Shown one piece after another: positions 42,705-50,483 of a DNA stretch of 64,000 nt. The first letter of the stretch is position 1. Each line of letters starts with the position of its first letter. The position numbers were made by a program, and so were the translations under genes. The notes beneath the pieces were generated by a model. It searched no databases. It was given only the letters and a program-made list of their open reading frames with translations, and was not told the origin of the DNA. Source of the stretch: Flavobacterium azooxidireducens (lineage in GTDB: Bacteria; Bacteroidota; Bacteroidia; Flavobacteriales; Flavobacteriaceae); assembly GCF_023195775.1 (NCBI RefSeq), contig NZ_CP096205.1:1612001-1676000 (forward strand). Direction: 5' to 3'.

Positions 42705-44786
42705 ATGCCAAAGTGGTTTGCTAAAAAGAAAAAGAAAACGTCGGTTGAAATCCTCAAATTTTACTTTGATGAAAATCGGCGTTGGACAGAAACCGAAGAC
42801 AATTATGATGTGTTGGTCGAAATTGTTTCATCCATTCGACCTAAAAAACCTAAAGCGGTTGTTGAAGTTGATTTGTTCGATTTGATAACTTTTTTAACTG
42901 AAAATGAATCGATTGCAAATGAACTTTCAACGTATCTAACTGAGTTGTTTTCTGAAAAGAAAATCAGTAAAATATTAACCGATGCTGCCATTTTGCAAGA
43001 CGCTGCCTTTTTTCATGAAGTTAAAAAAAGAGCTTTTGCTAAAATTTTGCCGTTTCAACATCCAATTGATTCATTAGAATATGTTTTAAGTCAGGTTTTT
43101 TACAGCGATACTGATCCGATTTGGATTAACAAAATTCCGCAAGTACAAATTGAAGAATTGTATGATTTGTTGGGATTTACATCGATTTATGAAACAATAG
43201 AACAGAATTCTGTTTTATCAGAAATAATGATGTCGATGTCCTTAATTTCTCAACGGATGAGCGGCCGTGCGTTAGAATCGGATGTGTTGAAAATGGTGCC
43301 GGAATATTTTCACTATGAAAGTCCGTTTGCCGCTTTTGAAAAGGAATTACATCTCATTAAAGACGGTTTGCACGAGGAAGAAAGCATCCATAGCATTACT
43401 TCCGATAGTTTGTCGTATAAACAATTATTGGTTTTGCATAAACAATGCGAAGAATATGTAGAAAAAGCCTTTGCCAATTCATCAAAATACGGAATTACGA
43501 TTCATGTAAACCAGAGTTTGCTGCGAATTCGTCAACAACTATATCGTTTAAAAATTCTACTTCCATTACTTACAGTTGACAAAAAAATTGATAAAAAAAG
43601 GAATAGCATTCGACTCGCCTACAAACTCATCAAATACAATTGTACCCGAAATAATCTTCGTACTTTCATCAAAGAAAGTACACAATTATTGTCGTATGAA
43701 GTCACGCAACATACTGCAAAAACAGGTGAAAAATACATCACGCAGTCTAAAATGGAATATTTTAAAATGTTCAATACGGCGTTGGGTGGTGGATTTATTG
43801 TTGGGATTTTATGCATCATCAAAGTGTTGCTTTCGAAACTTCACGCAAGCGATTTTGGTTATGCTTTTTTGTATAGTATGAATTATTCGATTGGTTTTAT
43901 TGCGATATACCTTTTAGGATTTACGCTAGCCACCAAACAGCCCGCAATGACTGCCGCTGCTTTGATTAGAGCTTTACAAGAAGGAATGAAAAAGGAAGAT
44001 TCTGAAGAAAAACACCAAGTATTTGCCGTATTTTTCGCCCGTGTATTTCGTTCGCAGTTTATTGCTTTTGTTGGGAATGTAATCATGGCTTTTCCGATTT
44101 CGTTGTTGGGAATTTGGTTGATTGATTTGGCTTTTGATTATAATATTGCCGGAACCAAATGGAAAACATTGGTGACCGATTTAAGTCCAATTCATTCTAT
44201 GGCGATATTTCACGCTGCCATTGCTGGATGTTTCTTGTTTTTGTCGGGAATTATTTCAGGAAGTGTGGCGAACCGTGATAAACATTACGAAATTTATCAA
44301 CGCATTAAAGAACATCCATTTTTAAAACGAACTTTCGGAAAAGTGAAAGCCGAAAAGTTTGCGAAAATTTATGAAATGAAATGGGCCGGATTTATTTCCA
44401 ATTTCTGGTTTGGAATTTTTATGGGAACAACCGCTTCGGTGGGTGTTTTTTTCGGATTAAACTTAGATATTCGACACATTACTTTTGCCAGCGGAAATCT
44501 TGCTTTAGGACTTTATGGCTCCAATTATACGGTAGATACATGGATGATTTTTTGGGGTGTTTTTGGTATTGGTGTCATCGGATTGGTTAACTTTATTGTC
44601 AGTTTCAGTTTGTCGTTGGGATTGGCTTTTCGATCCAGAGATATTCCATTTACCGAGTTGCGAAGCATTACTGTTTCAATATGGCAACATTTTAAACGCA
44701 GACCATTTTCTTTCTTTTTTCCAACAGGAACCAATGCTTTAACCCAAGATGGAGGAGATAAAACTTCGCAAAATAATTCACATTGA
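42705..44786 (+). CDS. Gcr-like membrane protein annotated as site-specific recombinase
   Basis: A 693-residue protein with a soluble N-terminal half (1-340, helical, basic start PKWFAKKKKK) and a C-terminal half with several membrane segments (e.g. 360-378, 390-410, 443-468, 500-520, 560-585, 620-645). It matches the family called site-specific recombinase Gcr/SpecificRecomb, after a neisserial protein. With multiple TM helices and no recombinase catalytic motif, that name is doubtful. Its last 38 bp overlap dinB in another frame, so the two are co-transcribed and possibly translationally coupled. Confidence 0.7.
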   Translation: MPKWFAKKKKKTSVEILKFYFDENRRWTETEDNYDVLVEIVSSIRPKKPKAVVEVDLFDLITFLTENESIANELSTYLTELFSEKKISKILTDAAILQDAAFFHEVKKRAFAKILPFQHPIDSLEYVLSQVFYSDTDPIWINKIPQVQIEELYDLLGFTSIYETIEQNSVLSEIMMSMSLISQRMSGRALESDVLKMVPEYFHYESPFAAFEKELHLIKDGLHEEESIHSITSDSLSYKQLLVLHKQCEEYVEKAFANSSKYGITIHVNQSLLRIRQQLYRLKILLPLLTVDKKIDKKRNSIRLAYKLIKYNCTRNNLRTFIKESTQLLSYEVTQHTAKTGEKYITQSKMEYFKMFNTALGGGFIVGILCIIKVLLSKLHASDFGYAFLYSMNYSIGFIAIYLLGFTLATKQPAMTAAALIRALQEGMKKEDSEEKHQVFAVFFARVFRSQFIAFVGNVIMAFPISLLGIWLIDLAFDYNIAGTKWKTLVTDLSPIHSMAIFHAAIAGCFLFLSGIISGSVANRDKHYEIYQRIKEHPFLKRTFGKVKAEKFAKIYEMKWAGFISNFWFGIFMGTTASVGVFFGLNLDIRHITFASGNLALGLYGSNYTVDTWMIFWGVFGIGVIGLVNFIVSFSLSLGLAFRSRDIPFTELRSITVSIWQHFKRRPFSFFFPTGTNALTQDGGDKTSQNNSH

Positions 44787-45828
44787 CATGGATGCTTTTT
44801 ATGCTTCTGTGGAGCAAAAAGATTTTCCTGAATTAATAGGAAAGCCATTAGCCGTGGGCGGAAGCGAAATTCGAGGTGTAATTTCTGCCGCCAGTTATGA
44901 AGCCCGAAAATTCGGTGTTCGCAGTGCGATGAGTGGCGTGCAAGCCAAAAAATTGTGTCCCGATTTGGTTTTTGTGCGACCTCGATTTGAACGATACAGC
45001 GAAATTTCAAAAATAATCCGAAAAATTTTTTATGAATATACGGATTTGGTTGAACCGCTTTCGTTGGACGAAGCCTATTTGGATGTAACCCAAAACAAAA
45101 AAGGAAATCCGAGTGCTTCCTTACTCGCACAAGAAATAAGAAAACGCATTTTTGAGGAAACCGGTCTCACGGCTTCGGCTGGAATTTCCATTAATAAATT
45201 TGTGGCAAAAGTAGCTTCGGATTACAACAAACCGAATGGTCAAAAAACGGTCAATCCCGATGAAGTTGAACCTTTTTTGGAAGCATTGGACATCCGGAAA
45301 TTTTATGGTATTGGAAAAGTCACCGCCGAACGCATGTATCAATTTGGCATTTACACCGGAAAAGATTTAAAAAACCGAAGTTTAGAATTTTTAGAACAAC
45401 ATTTCGGCAAAAGCGGAACGCATTATTATTACATTGTTCGAGGCATTCACAACAGTCCGGTTAAACCCAATCGCATTTCAAAATCGGTGGGAGCCGAGCG
45501 AACATTTAATGAAAATTTGTCCTCCGAAGTCTTTATGGAAGAACGTTTGGAAAGCATCGCCAAAGAACTCGAAAAACGATTACAAAAACACAAAATCGCC
45601 GGAAAAACAATAACTTTAAAAATAAAATATTCCGATTTTTCACAACAAACCCGGAGCAAAACATTGCCTTATTTTATTTCAGATAAAGCATTATTATTAG
45701 AAACCGCCAAAGAATTATTATACCAAGAAAAACTAAAAGAATCCGTTCGTTTGTTGGGAATTTCTTTAAATAATTTGAATACGGAGGTGAAGAAAACGGT
45801 AGTGGTGCAGTTGAGGTTTGAGTTTTAA
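44749..45828 (+). CDS. dinB: DNA polymerase IV (Y family)
   Basis: A 359-residue translesion polymerase. Palm motifs IHIDMDAFYASVEQ (catalytic Asp residues near 12) and SLDEAYLDV (Asp/Glu near 106) are intact; fingers include AASYEARKFGVRSAMSG; thumb HhH GIGKVTAERMYQFGI; C-terminal little finger from about 230. The beta-clamp motif common at Pol IV C-termini is not clear in VVVQLRFEF. It starts within the upstream membrane protein gene. Its last 513 bp (45316-45828) are present a second time at 47438-47950, and a very short degenerate copy of the end lies at 45933-45967. Confidence 0.95.
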   Translation: MEEIKLRKIIHIDMDAFYASVEQKDFPELIGKPLAVGGSEIRGVISAASYEARKFGVRSAMSGVQAKKLCPDLVFVRPRFERYSEISKIIRKIFYEYTDLVEPLSLDEAYLDVTQNKKGNPSASLLAQEIRKRIFEETGLTASAGISINKFVAKVASDYNKPNGQKTVNPDEVEPFLEALDIRKFYGIGKVTAERMYQFGIYTGKDLKNRSLEFLEQHFGKSGTHYYYIVRGIHNSPVKPNRISKSVGAERTFNENLSSEVFMEERLESIAKELEKRLQKHKIAGKTITLKIKYSDFSQQTRSKTLPYFISDKALLLETAKELLYQEKLKESVRLLGISLNNLNTEVKKTVVVQLRFEF

Positions 45829-45887
45829 ATGTTTTATATCTTTGGTTGATGAGTAAGAAGAAGGTTGACTAATTGAAATTCGTTCAC

Positions 45888-45920
45888 GCCACACGAAGGG
45901 ATTCGTGCGGTAGCGGTGGG
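45888..45920 (+). repeat. REP-like hairpin 1 (direct orientation)
   Basis: GCCACACGAAGGGATTCGTG with tail CGGTAGCGGTGGG. The stem CACGAA/TTCGTG has a GGGA loop. One of four copies around the RAYT gene; followed at once by a degraded piece of the dinB 3' end (45933-45967). Confidence 0.8.
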
Positions 45921-45989
45921 GAGCGGAGCGGAGTAAAGAAAACAGTTGCGGTTTGAGTTTTAGGGTTGACTTATTAATACTACTTTTAT

Positions 45990-46036
45990 ACAATACAAGT
46001 AACCTGATTTTTAGTATATTTACGTACTGCGAGGTC
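45990..46036 (+). repeat. Repeat downstream of both dinB ends
   Basis: TTTAGTATATTTACGTACTG followed by CGAGGTC occurs at about 46010-46036 and again at about 47990-48016. The second copy continues into a hairpin CTGCGA...TCGCAG. So the duplicated unit extends beyond the dinB coding part. Confidence 0.55.
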
Positions 46037-46052
46037 CAATAAATTTTAGATT

Positions 46053-46586
46053 ATGAAAAAATCATTTTTTTTATTATTCTTTTTTATCTTTTATTTAAAC
46101 ACTTACTCTCAAAACTTGAAGAATGAAACATTTAATATCATTCAAAAGAATTTAAATTATATAATCCAAAATAGGGAGTATGTAGTGTATGAATGGAGTG
46201 AAAGAATATATATTGTAATAGTGAAGATAAATTCAAATAAGTTTATTGAATTTAAGTTTGAAAAAGATAATAATGAAGTATTATTTCTGAAGGATGTAAC
46301 CACATTGTCAAATAACACTTGTTTGGATAAAGTTTTTGACTATAAAAATTTATCCAAAGATTACATTGATTATCAATCTGAATTTTACAAAAATAAAGAA
46401 GTTGATTATAATGGTATGACTATTTATTTTGCAATGATAACATCTGACGGAAGTGTTTATGGCGAATGTAGAATAACAACTATTGCGAATATTTTACCTT
46501 ACGATAGAGACATACACTTATTTTTACTCAATAGGGTTATTAATGATCCTAAAATCCTAAAAAGAAAATGTGGTAATGTTCCGTAA
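46053..46586 (+). CDS. Hypothetical secreted protein
   Basis: A 177-residue protein with a strong signal peptide (MKKSFFLLFFFIFYLNTYSQ) and an AT-rich, Asn/Lys/Tyr-rich mature part with no recognised domain. Two Cys (in NNTCLDK and YGECRIT), plus a third near the C-terminus (KRKCGNVP). The last codons belong to a repeat shared with 21594-21609. Its low GC and position between dinB and REP elements suggest acquired DNA. Function unknown. Confidence 0.55.
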   Translation: MKKSFFLLFFFIFYLNTYSQNLKNETFNIIQKNLNYIIQNREYVVYEWSERIYIVIVKINSNKFIEFKFEKDNNEVLFLKDVTTLSNNTCLDKVFDYKNLSKDYIDYQSEFYKNKEVDYNGMTIYFAMITSDGSVYGECRITTIANILPYDRDIHLFLLNRVINDPKILKRKCGNVP

Positions 46587-46640
46587 TTAGTGATGAATCA
46601 AAATTCACAATTTAACCCGCTCAGCAAAGAGTTCCTAAGA
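46572..46640 (+). repeat. Repeat shared with both flanks of the Fic module
   Basis: GGTAATGTTCCGTAATTAG through AAAATTCACAATTTAAC matches 21594-21639, and the adjoining CCGCTC..GAGTTCC matches 23120-23140. The two halves are contiguous here and separated by the HTH-Fic module there. Confidence 0.65.
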
Positions 46641-46644
46641 AAAT

Positions 46645-46675
46645 CCCCACTCCCGCACGAATCCCTTCGTGTGGC
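46645..46675 (-). repeat. REP-like hairpin 2 (inverted orientation)
   Basis: CCCGCACGAATCCCTTCGTG with GTGGC tail: the reverse complement of copies 1 and 4, preceded by CCCCACT. Confidence 0.8.
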
Positions 46676-46715
46676 TTTTCAATAATTTTGTAGCCTTGTT
46701 ATTAGTTTAAAATCT

Positions 46716-46757
46716 ATGAGCTGTAATTACAACCTTCATAAGATATTTGATATTTGA
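46716..46757 (+). pseudogene. Internally deleted RAYT remnant (14 codons)
   Basis: ATG 46716 gives MSCNYNLHKIFDI then stop. The first eight residues parallel the RAYT start MSRNYKFH, and the last four parallel its end (QIFDF). The DNA around the stop (ATATTTGATATTTGAACCC against ATATTTGATTTTTAAATCC) also matches, so about 175 internal codons are missing. It sits between REP 2 and REP 3. Confidence 0.6.
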
Positions 46758-46760
46758 ACC

Positions 46761-46791
46761 CCCCGCTGCCGCACGAATCCCTTCGTGTGGC
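46761..46791 (-). repeat. REP-like hairpin 3 (inverted orientation)
   Basis: CCGCTGCCGCACGAATCCCT followed by TCGTGTGGC, 48 bp before the RAYT start codon. Confidence 0.8.
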
Positions 46792-46838
46792 ATTAAAATA
46801 TATTTAATAAATTTGTTTTTGTATTAATTATATAAGCC

Positions 46839-47405
46839 ATGAGTCGTAATTACAAATTTCATAATCCCGAAGGTCTATATTTTATAAGTTTTGCTGTAGT
46901 AGGATGGTTAGATGTTTTTACCAGAAATGAATATAAAGATTTATTTATAGAAAGTCTTGCGTTTTGTCAAAAGAATAAAGGTTTGAAAATCCATGCTTGG
47001 TGCATTATGACCAATCACGTGCATTTAGTTTTTAGAAGTTCTCTTGGGCAAAAACCTGAATTATTGATAGGAGATTTGAAACGATTTACAAGCAAATCAA
47101 TTGTTAAAGCACTACAGGAAAATCCGAGAGAAAGTAGAAAAGAATTTTTATTAGATTATTTTAAAAATGAAGCAATAAAAAGTTCAAATGTAAGTAATTA
47201 CCAATTTTGGCAACATGATAATAAGCCGATTGAACTTTGGAGTAATAAAGTAATCAAACAAAAGATTGACTATATTCACAATAATCCTGTAAAAGCTGGC
47301 TTGGTATATCAACCGGAAGATTATGTTTACAGTAGTGCTGTAGATTATGCCGGCGGTAAAGGATTAATTGATAATGTAGTGGTTTTTCAGATATTTGATT
47401 TTTAA
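46839..47405 (+). CDS. REP-associated tyrosine transposase (RAYT)
   Basis: A 188-residue protein of the Y1 HUH transposase (IS200-like, TnpA_REP) fold. The HUH pair is H60/H62 in WCIMTNHVHLVF, and the nucleophile is Y145 in KIDYIHNNPVKAGLV. The block after it (YSSAVDYAGG) is typical of flavobacterial RAYTs. These single-copy, domesticated-looking enzymes cleave REP hairpins at the foot of the stem. Four matching REP hairpins lie within 1.6 kb, two inverted upstream and one direct on each outer side. Confidence 0.92.
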   Translation: MSRNYKFHNPEGLYFISFAVVGWLDVFTRNEYKDLFIESLAFCQKNKGLKIHAWCIMTNHVHLVFRSSLGQKPELLIGDLKRFTSKSIVKALQENPRESRKEFLLDYFKNEAIKSSNVSNYQFWQHDNKPIELWSNKVIKQKIDYIHNNPVKAGLVYQPEDYVYSSAVDYAGGKGLIDNVVVFQIFDF

Positions 47406-47407
47406 AT

Positions 47408-47437
47408 CCACACGAAGGGATTCGTGCGGGAGCGGTG
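47408..47437 (+). repeat. REP-like hairpin 4 (direct orientation)
   Basis: CCACACGAAGGGATTCGTGC with tail GGGAGCGGTG, starting 2 bp after the RAYT stop codon and abutting the duplicated dinB 3' segment at 47438. Confidence 0.8.
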
Positions 47438-47950
47438 AAAGTCACCGCCGAACGTATGTATCAATTTGGCATTTACACCGGAAAAGATTTAAAAAACCGC
47501 AGTTTGGAATTCTTAGAACAACATTTCGGCAAAAGCGGAATACATTATTATTACATCGTTCGTGGCATTCACAACAGTCCGGTTAAACCCAATCGGATTT
47601 CCAAATCGGTGGGAGCCGAACGAACATTTAATGAAAATTTATCCTCCGAAGTATTTATGGAAGAACGTTTGGAAAGCATCGCCAAAGAACTCGAAAAGCG
47701 TTTGCAAAAACACAAAATTGCTGGAAAAACAGTAACTTTAAAAATAAAATATTCTGACTTCTCACAACAAACCCGAAGTAAAACATTGCCTTATTTTATT
47801 TCGGATAAAGCATTGTTATTAGAAACAGCAAAAGAATTATTATACCAAGAAAAATTAAAAGAATCTGTTCGTTTGTTGGGAATTTCTTTAAATAATTTGA
47901 ATACGGAAGTGAAGAAAACGGTTGTGGTGCAGTTGAGGTTTGAGTTTTAG
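47438..47950 (+). pseudogene. Second copy of the dinB 3' end (little-finger domain)
   Basis: 513 bp colinear with 45316-45828 and without indels. It encodes the thumb HhH remainder and the whole little finger through the same C-terminus VVVQLRFEF. Only two residues differ (Thr to Ile in GKSGTHYYY, Ile to Val in GKTITLK), while by hand count about 30 bases differ. There is no natural start except a GTG at 47435 inside the REP border. It may be a silent fragment or a substrate for gene conversion. Confidence 0.85.
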
Positions 47951-48148
47951 GGTTTAAGTATCCTTATTCAAAGCAAAATGTGTAATTTGATTTAGTATAT
48001 TTACGTACTGCGAGGTCGGTAGGCCATCGCAGAGCTCAGTTTTCAATTTTATATCTTTGATTTGTCAAAAATGAATTTTCAGTAGCTAGATGCTTTAATT
48101 TAATAGGAAGAAATTTGTGAAGCAATTGATGTAAATAAAACTATAATT

Positions 48149-48514
48149 ATGAAAAAAATATTCATTCTCATTATTCCGATTTTAATTTCATGTAAAGCTT
48201 TTGAAGTAAATAATAGTGCTTGTAATGAAAACGAAAAATTCAAAGAAAAGTTTTTTTATCATTTTAAAAATATTGAAAACAATATTGCAATTTCACAAGA
48301 TTCCACATTCATCAAATCAGTTATTTTTATTTCAAATTATGCACCAATTTCAATCAACCATATTATGAATTATTCCAGAACTTATCCAATAGGTATATTC
48401 GAAAAAGATCGTATAAAGATTTTAGAGTGGTACGAAGAAAATAAATGTCAAAATCTTCAATTTAAAAATTCATACATTATTCCAGAAGTTTATCAAGATG
48501 GTAGCACTCCATAA
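48149..48514 (+). CDS. Hypothetical small lipoprotein
   Basis: A 121-residue protein with lipobox IPILISCKAF (Cys at about 15). The remainder is AT-rich, lacks a known domain, and has conserved-looking Cys in NSACNEN and NKCQNLQ. It lies at the edge of the REP/dinB repeat region and just before hemF, whose longest frame overlaps it. Function unknown. Confidence 0.55.
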   Translation: MKKIFILIIPILISCKAFEVNNSACNENEKFKEKFFYHFKNIENNIAISQDSTFIKSVIFISNYAPISINHIMNYSRTYPIGIFEKDRIKILEWYEENKCQNLQFKNSYIIPEVYQDGSTP

Positions 48515-48611
48515 GTATGACAGAATTAAAAAAATTAACCATCACACAAACCAAAATTCCCCTATTTTTGCAACACAAAGGCATTTTGCTTTAGTAAGTT
48601 TAGACATTACA

Positions 48612-49514
48612 ATGAAAGATAAATTTTATCAATACATTCAAAATCTTCAAAATCAAATTACTTCAAAATTAGAAGAAGTAGATGGAGAAGCCAAATTTAG
48701 AGAAGACATTTGGGAACGTCCGGAAGGTGGCGGCGGCCGAACCCGCGTAATTGAAAACGGGAAAGTTTTTGAAAAAGGCGGTGTAAACATATCAGCCGTT
48801 CACGGAAAGTTACCCGATTCAATGCAACAATTATTCAATGTTGGCGAAGCCGATTTTTTTGCCTGCGGATTGAGTTTAGTACTTCATCCGAAAAATCCAA
48901 TGGTGCCAACCGTTCATGCCAACTGGCGGTATTTTGAAATGTATGATGAACAAGGATTTGTTATTAAAAGTTGGTTTGGAGGCGGACAAGATTTAACGCC
49001 TTATTATCTTTTTGAAGAAGATGCTATTCATTTTCATCAAACCTGCAAAGCCGCTTGTGACAAACATAATCCGGATTTTTATCAGAAATATAAAAAGCAA
49101 TGCGACACTTATTTTTGGAATGCTCACAGAAACGAAGCCAGAGGAATTGGCGGATTATTCTTTGATTATTGCAGAGAATCTCTTGAATTTTCAATGGAAC
49201 AATGGTATAATTTTGTGACCGAAGTTGGCAATAGTTTTCTTGAATCATACGTTCCAATTGTTCAAAAAAGAGTAAATTTACCTTATTCAGACGAACAACG
49301 AAAATGGCAGGAAATTCGTCGTGGTCGTTATGTTGAATTTAATTTGGTTCACGATAAAGGAACGCTTTTCGGACTAAAAACCAACGGCAGAATCGAAAGC
49401 ATTTTGATGAGTTTGCCTCCGCATGTGCAATGGGTGTATGATCATCATCCGGAAGAAGGAAGTGAAGAAGAAAAATTAATTTTGGTGCTGCAAAAGCCAA
49501 AAGAATGGGTGTAA
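48612..49514 (+). CDS. hemF: Oxygen-dependent coproporphyrinogen III oxidase
   Basis: A 300-residue enzyme that oxidatively decarboxylates coproporphyrinogen III to protoporphyrinogen IX. Diagnostic blocks: FREDIWERPEGGGGRTRVIENGKVFEKGGVN, PKNPMVPTVHANWRYFE, WFGGGQDLTPYYLFEEDAIHFH, RGIGGLFFDY and RGRYVEFNLVHDKGTLFGLKTNGRIESILMSLPP. The ATG at 48612 (MKDKFYQYIQNL) is chosen: the 38 codons upstream overlap another gene and lack family character. The DUF4421-like gene overlaps its end by 10 bp and hemB follows, so heme genes are grouped. Confidence 0.95.
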   Translation: MKDKFYQYIQNLQNQITSKLEEVDGEAKFREDIWERPEGGGGRTRVIENGKVFEKGGVNISAVHGKLPDSMQQLFNVGEADFFACGLSLVLHPKNPMVPTVHANWRYFEMYDEQGFVIKSWFGGGQDLTPYYLFEEDAIHFHQTCKAACDKHNPDFYQKYKKQCDTYFWNAHRNEARGIGGLFFDYCRESLEFSMEQWYNFVTEVGNSFLESYVPIVQKRVNLPYSDEQRKWQEIRRGRYVEFNLVHDKGTLFGLKTNGRIESILMSLPPHVQWVYDHHPEEGSEEEKLILVLQKPKEWV

Positions 49515-50446
49515 AAATTGTAATAGGACTTTTTTTGGGAGGAATCGGCAGCGTGTTTGCCCAGCAAGATTCTGAAGAAAACAGTCATTTTACAAATTAT
49601 GATGATAAAGTAATAACCAGTTTATACTATTTTGACACATCCAACAATTTTTTATTCAATTACAATTTAGACGGAACAGATAATTATTTAGAATTTCAAC
49701 CCAACCGTCGAGAACAAATTGGGGTGAATTTGAGTTATAAATTTATCGATGTTTCCTACGGATTTTCTCCTTCTTTTTTTGCGAAGAATAAAGACAATAG
49801 TGATTCAAAATTATTCACATTAAGCACACGATTGTATCATAAAAAATGGATGCAGTCGCTCACTTTTATCAATCAAAAAGGATTTTATGTTAGCAATGGC
49901 GAAGTGCAAGCTCCGTTTCCGCGAATGCGAACCACAAAAATTGGCGGAACCACTTCGTATATTTTTAATGACAAATTTTCATTCAAAACCATCGCCAATC
50001 AAAAAGAATGGCAATCAAAAAGTGCCGGAAGTTTTATTCCAAATCTTTCAATGTATTATACCAATTTCGATTTGAATGATGGTGGCGAAGACACCAAAAG
50101 CAATATTTTTCTGACTTCATTGGCTCCGTCGTATTTTTATAACTTTGTTATTAATAATCATTTCTTGCTTTCAGGTGGAATGTCAACCGGGGCAGGGCTT
50201 ACGAGTGTGGATGGAGATGTATCGACTATTTATGAATGGAGTGCGAGCTTAAAAATTGGCTATAATTCCGATTCGTTTTTTACCTTTGTAAACCTGAATT
50301 ATATTGATTTTATTCAGGACACAACCGCTCAAATTCGATTGAACGACGAAATGTCAACTGTAAAAACAACAGTAGGCTATCGTTTTGATCCGCCCAAAAA
50401 AGTAAAAGAATTTTACGATAAAACAACAGAAAAAATCGGATTGTAA
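49505..50446 (+). CDS. DUF4421-like outer-membrane beta-barrel protein
   Basis: A 313-residue protein with a signal peptide (MGVKIVIGLFLGGIGSVFAQ) and amphipathic beta strands throughout (EQIGVNLSYKFIDVSYGFSP, KLFTLSTRLYHKKWMQSL, KIGGTTSYIFND, SASLKIGYNSDSFFTFVNLNY). The pattern is that of small flavobacterial barrel proteins classed as DUF4421. Role unknown. It overlaps hemF by 10 bp and precedes hemB, so it is expressed with heme genes, perhaps by convenience only. Confidence 0.6.
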   Translation: MGVKIVIGLFLGGIGSVFAQQDSEENSHFTNYDDKVITSLYYFDTSNNFLFNYNLDGTDNYLEFQPNRREQIGVNLSYKFIDVSYGFSPSFFAKNKDNSDSKLFTLSTRLYHKKWMQSLTFINQKGFYVSNGEVQAPFPRMRTTKIGGTTSYIFNDKFSFKTIANQKEWQSKSAGSFIPNLSMYYTNFDLNDGGEDTKSNIFLTSLAPSYFYNFVINNHFLLSGGMSTGAGLTSVDGDVSTIYEWSASLKIGYNSDSFFTFVNLNYIDFIQDTTAQIRLNDEMSTVKTTVGYRFDPPKKVKEFYDKTTEKIGL

Positions 50447-50483
50447 ATTAATCAACAATCTATAATCAAAAATACACCACATT

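Noticed and set aside
44525..45130. 201-codon minus-strand frame
   Set aside because: Antisense to the well-supported membrane protein and dinB; composition is not coding-like.
46572..46640. Integron attC site
   Set aside because: ATTTAAC resembles an R'' box, but no matching GTTRRRY with complementary L boxes was found, and no integrase is present.
47435..47950. Full functional gene from GTG 47435
   Set aside because: The GTG lies in the REP border and the product would be only a polymerase little-finger fragment; kept as a dinB fragment instead.
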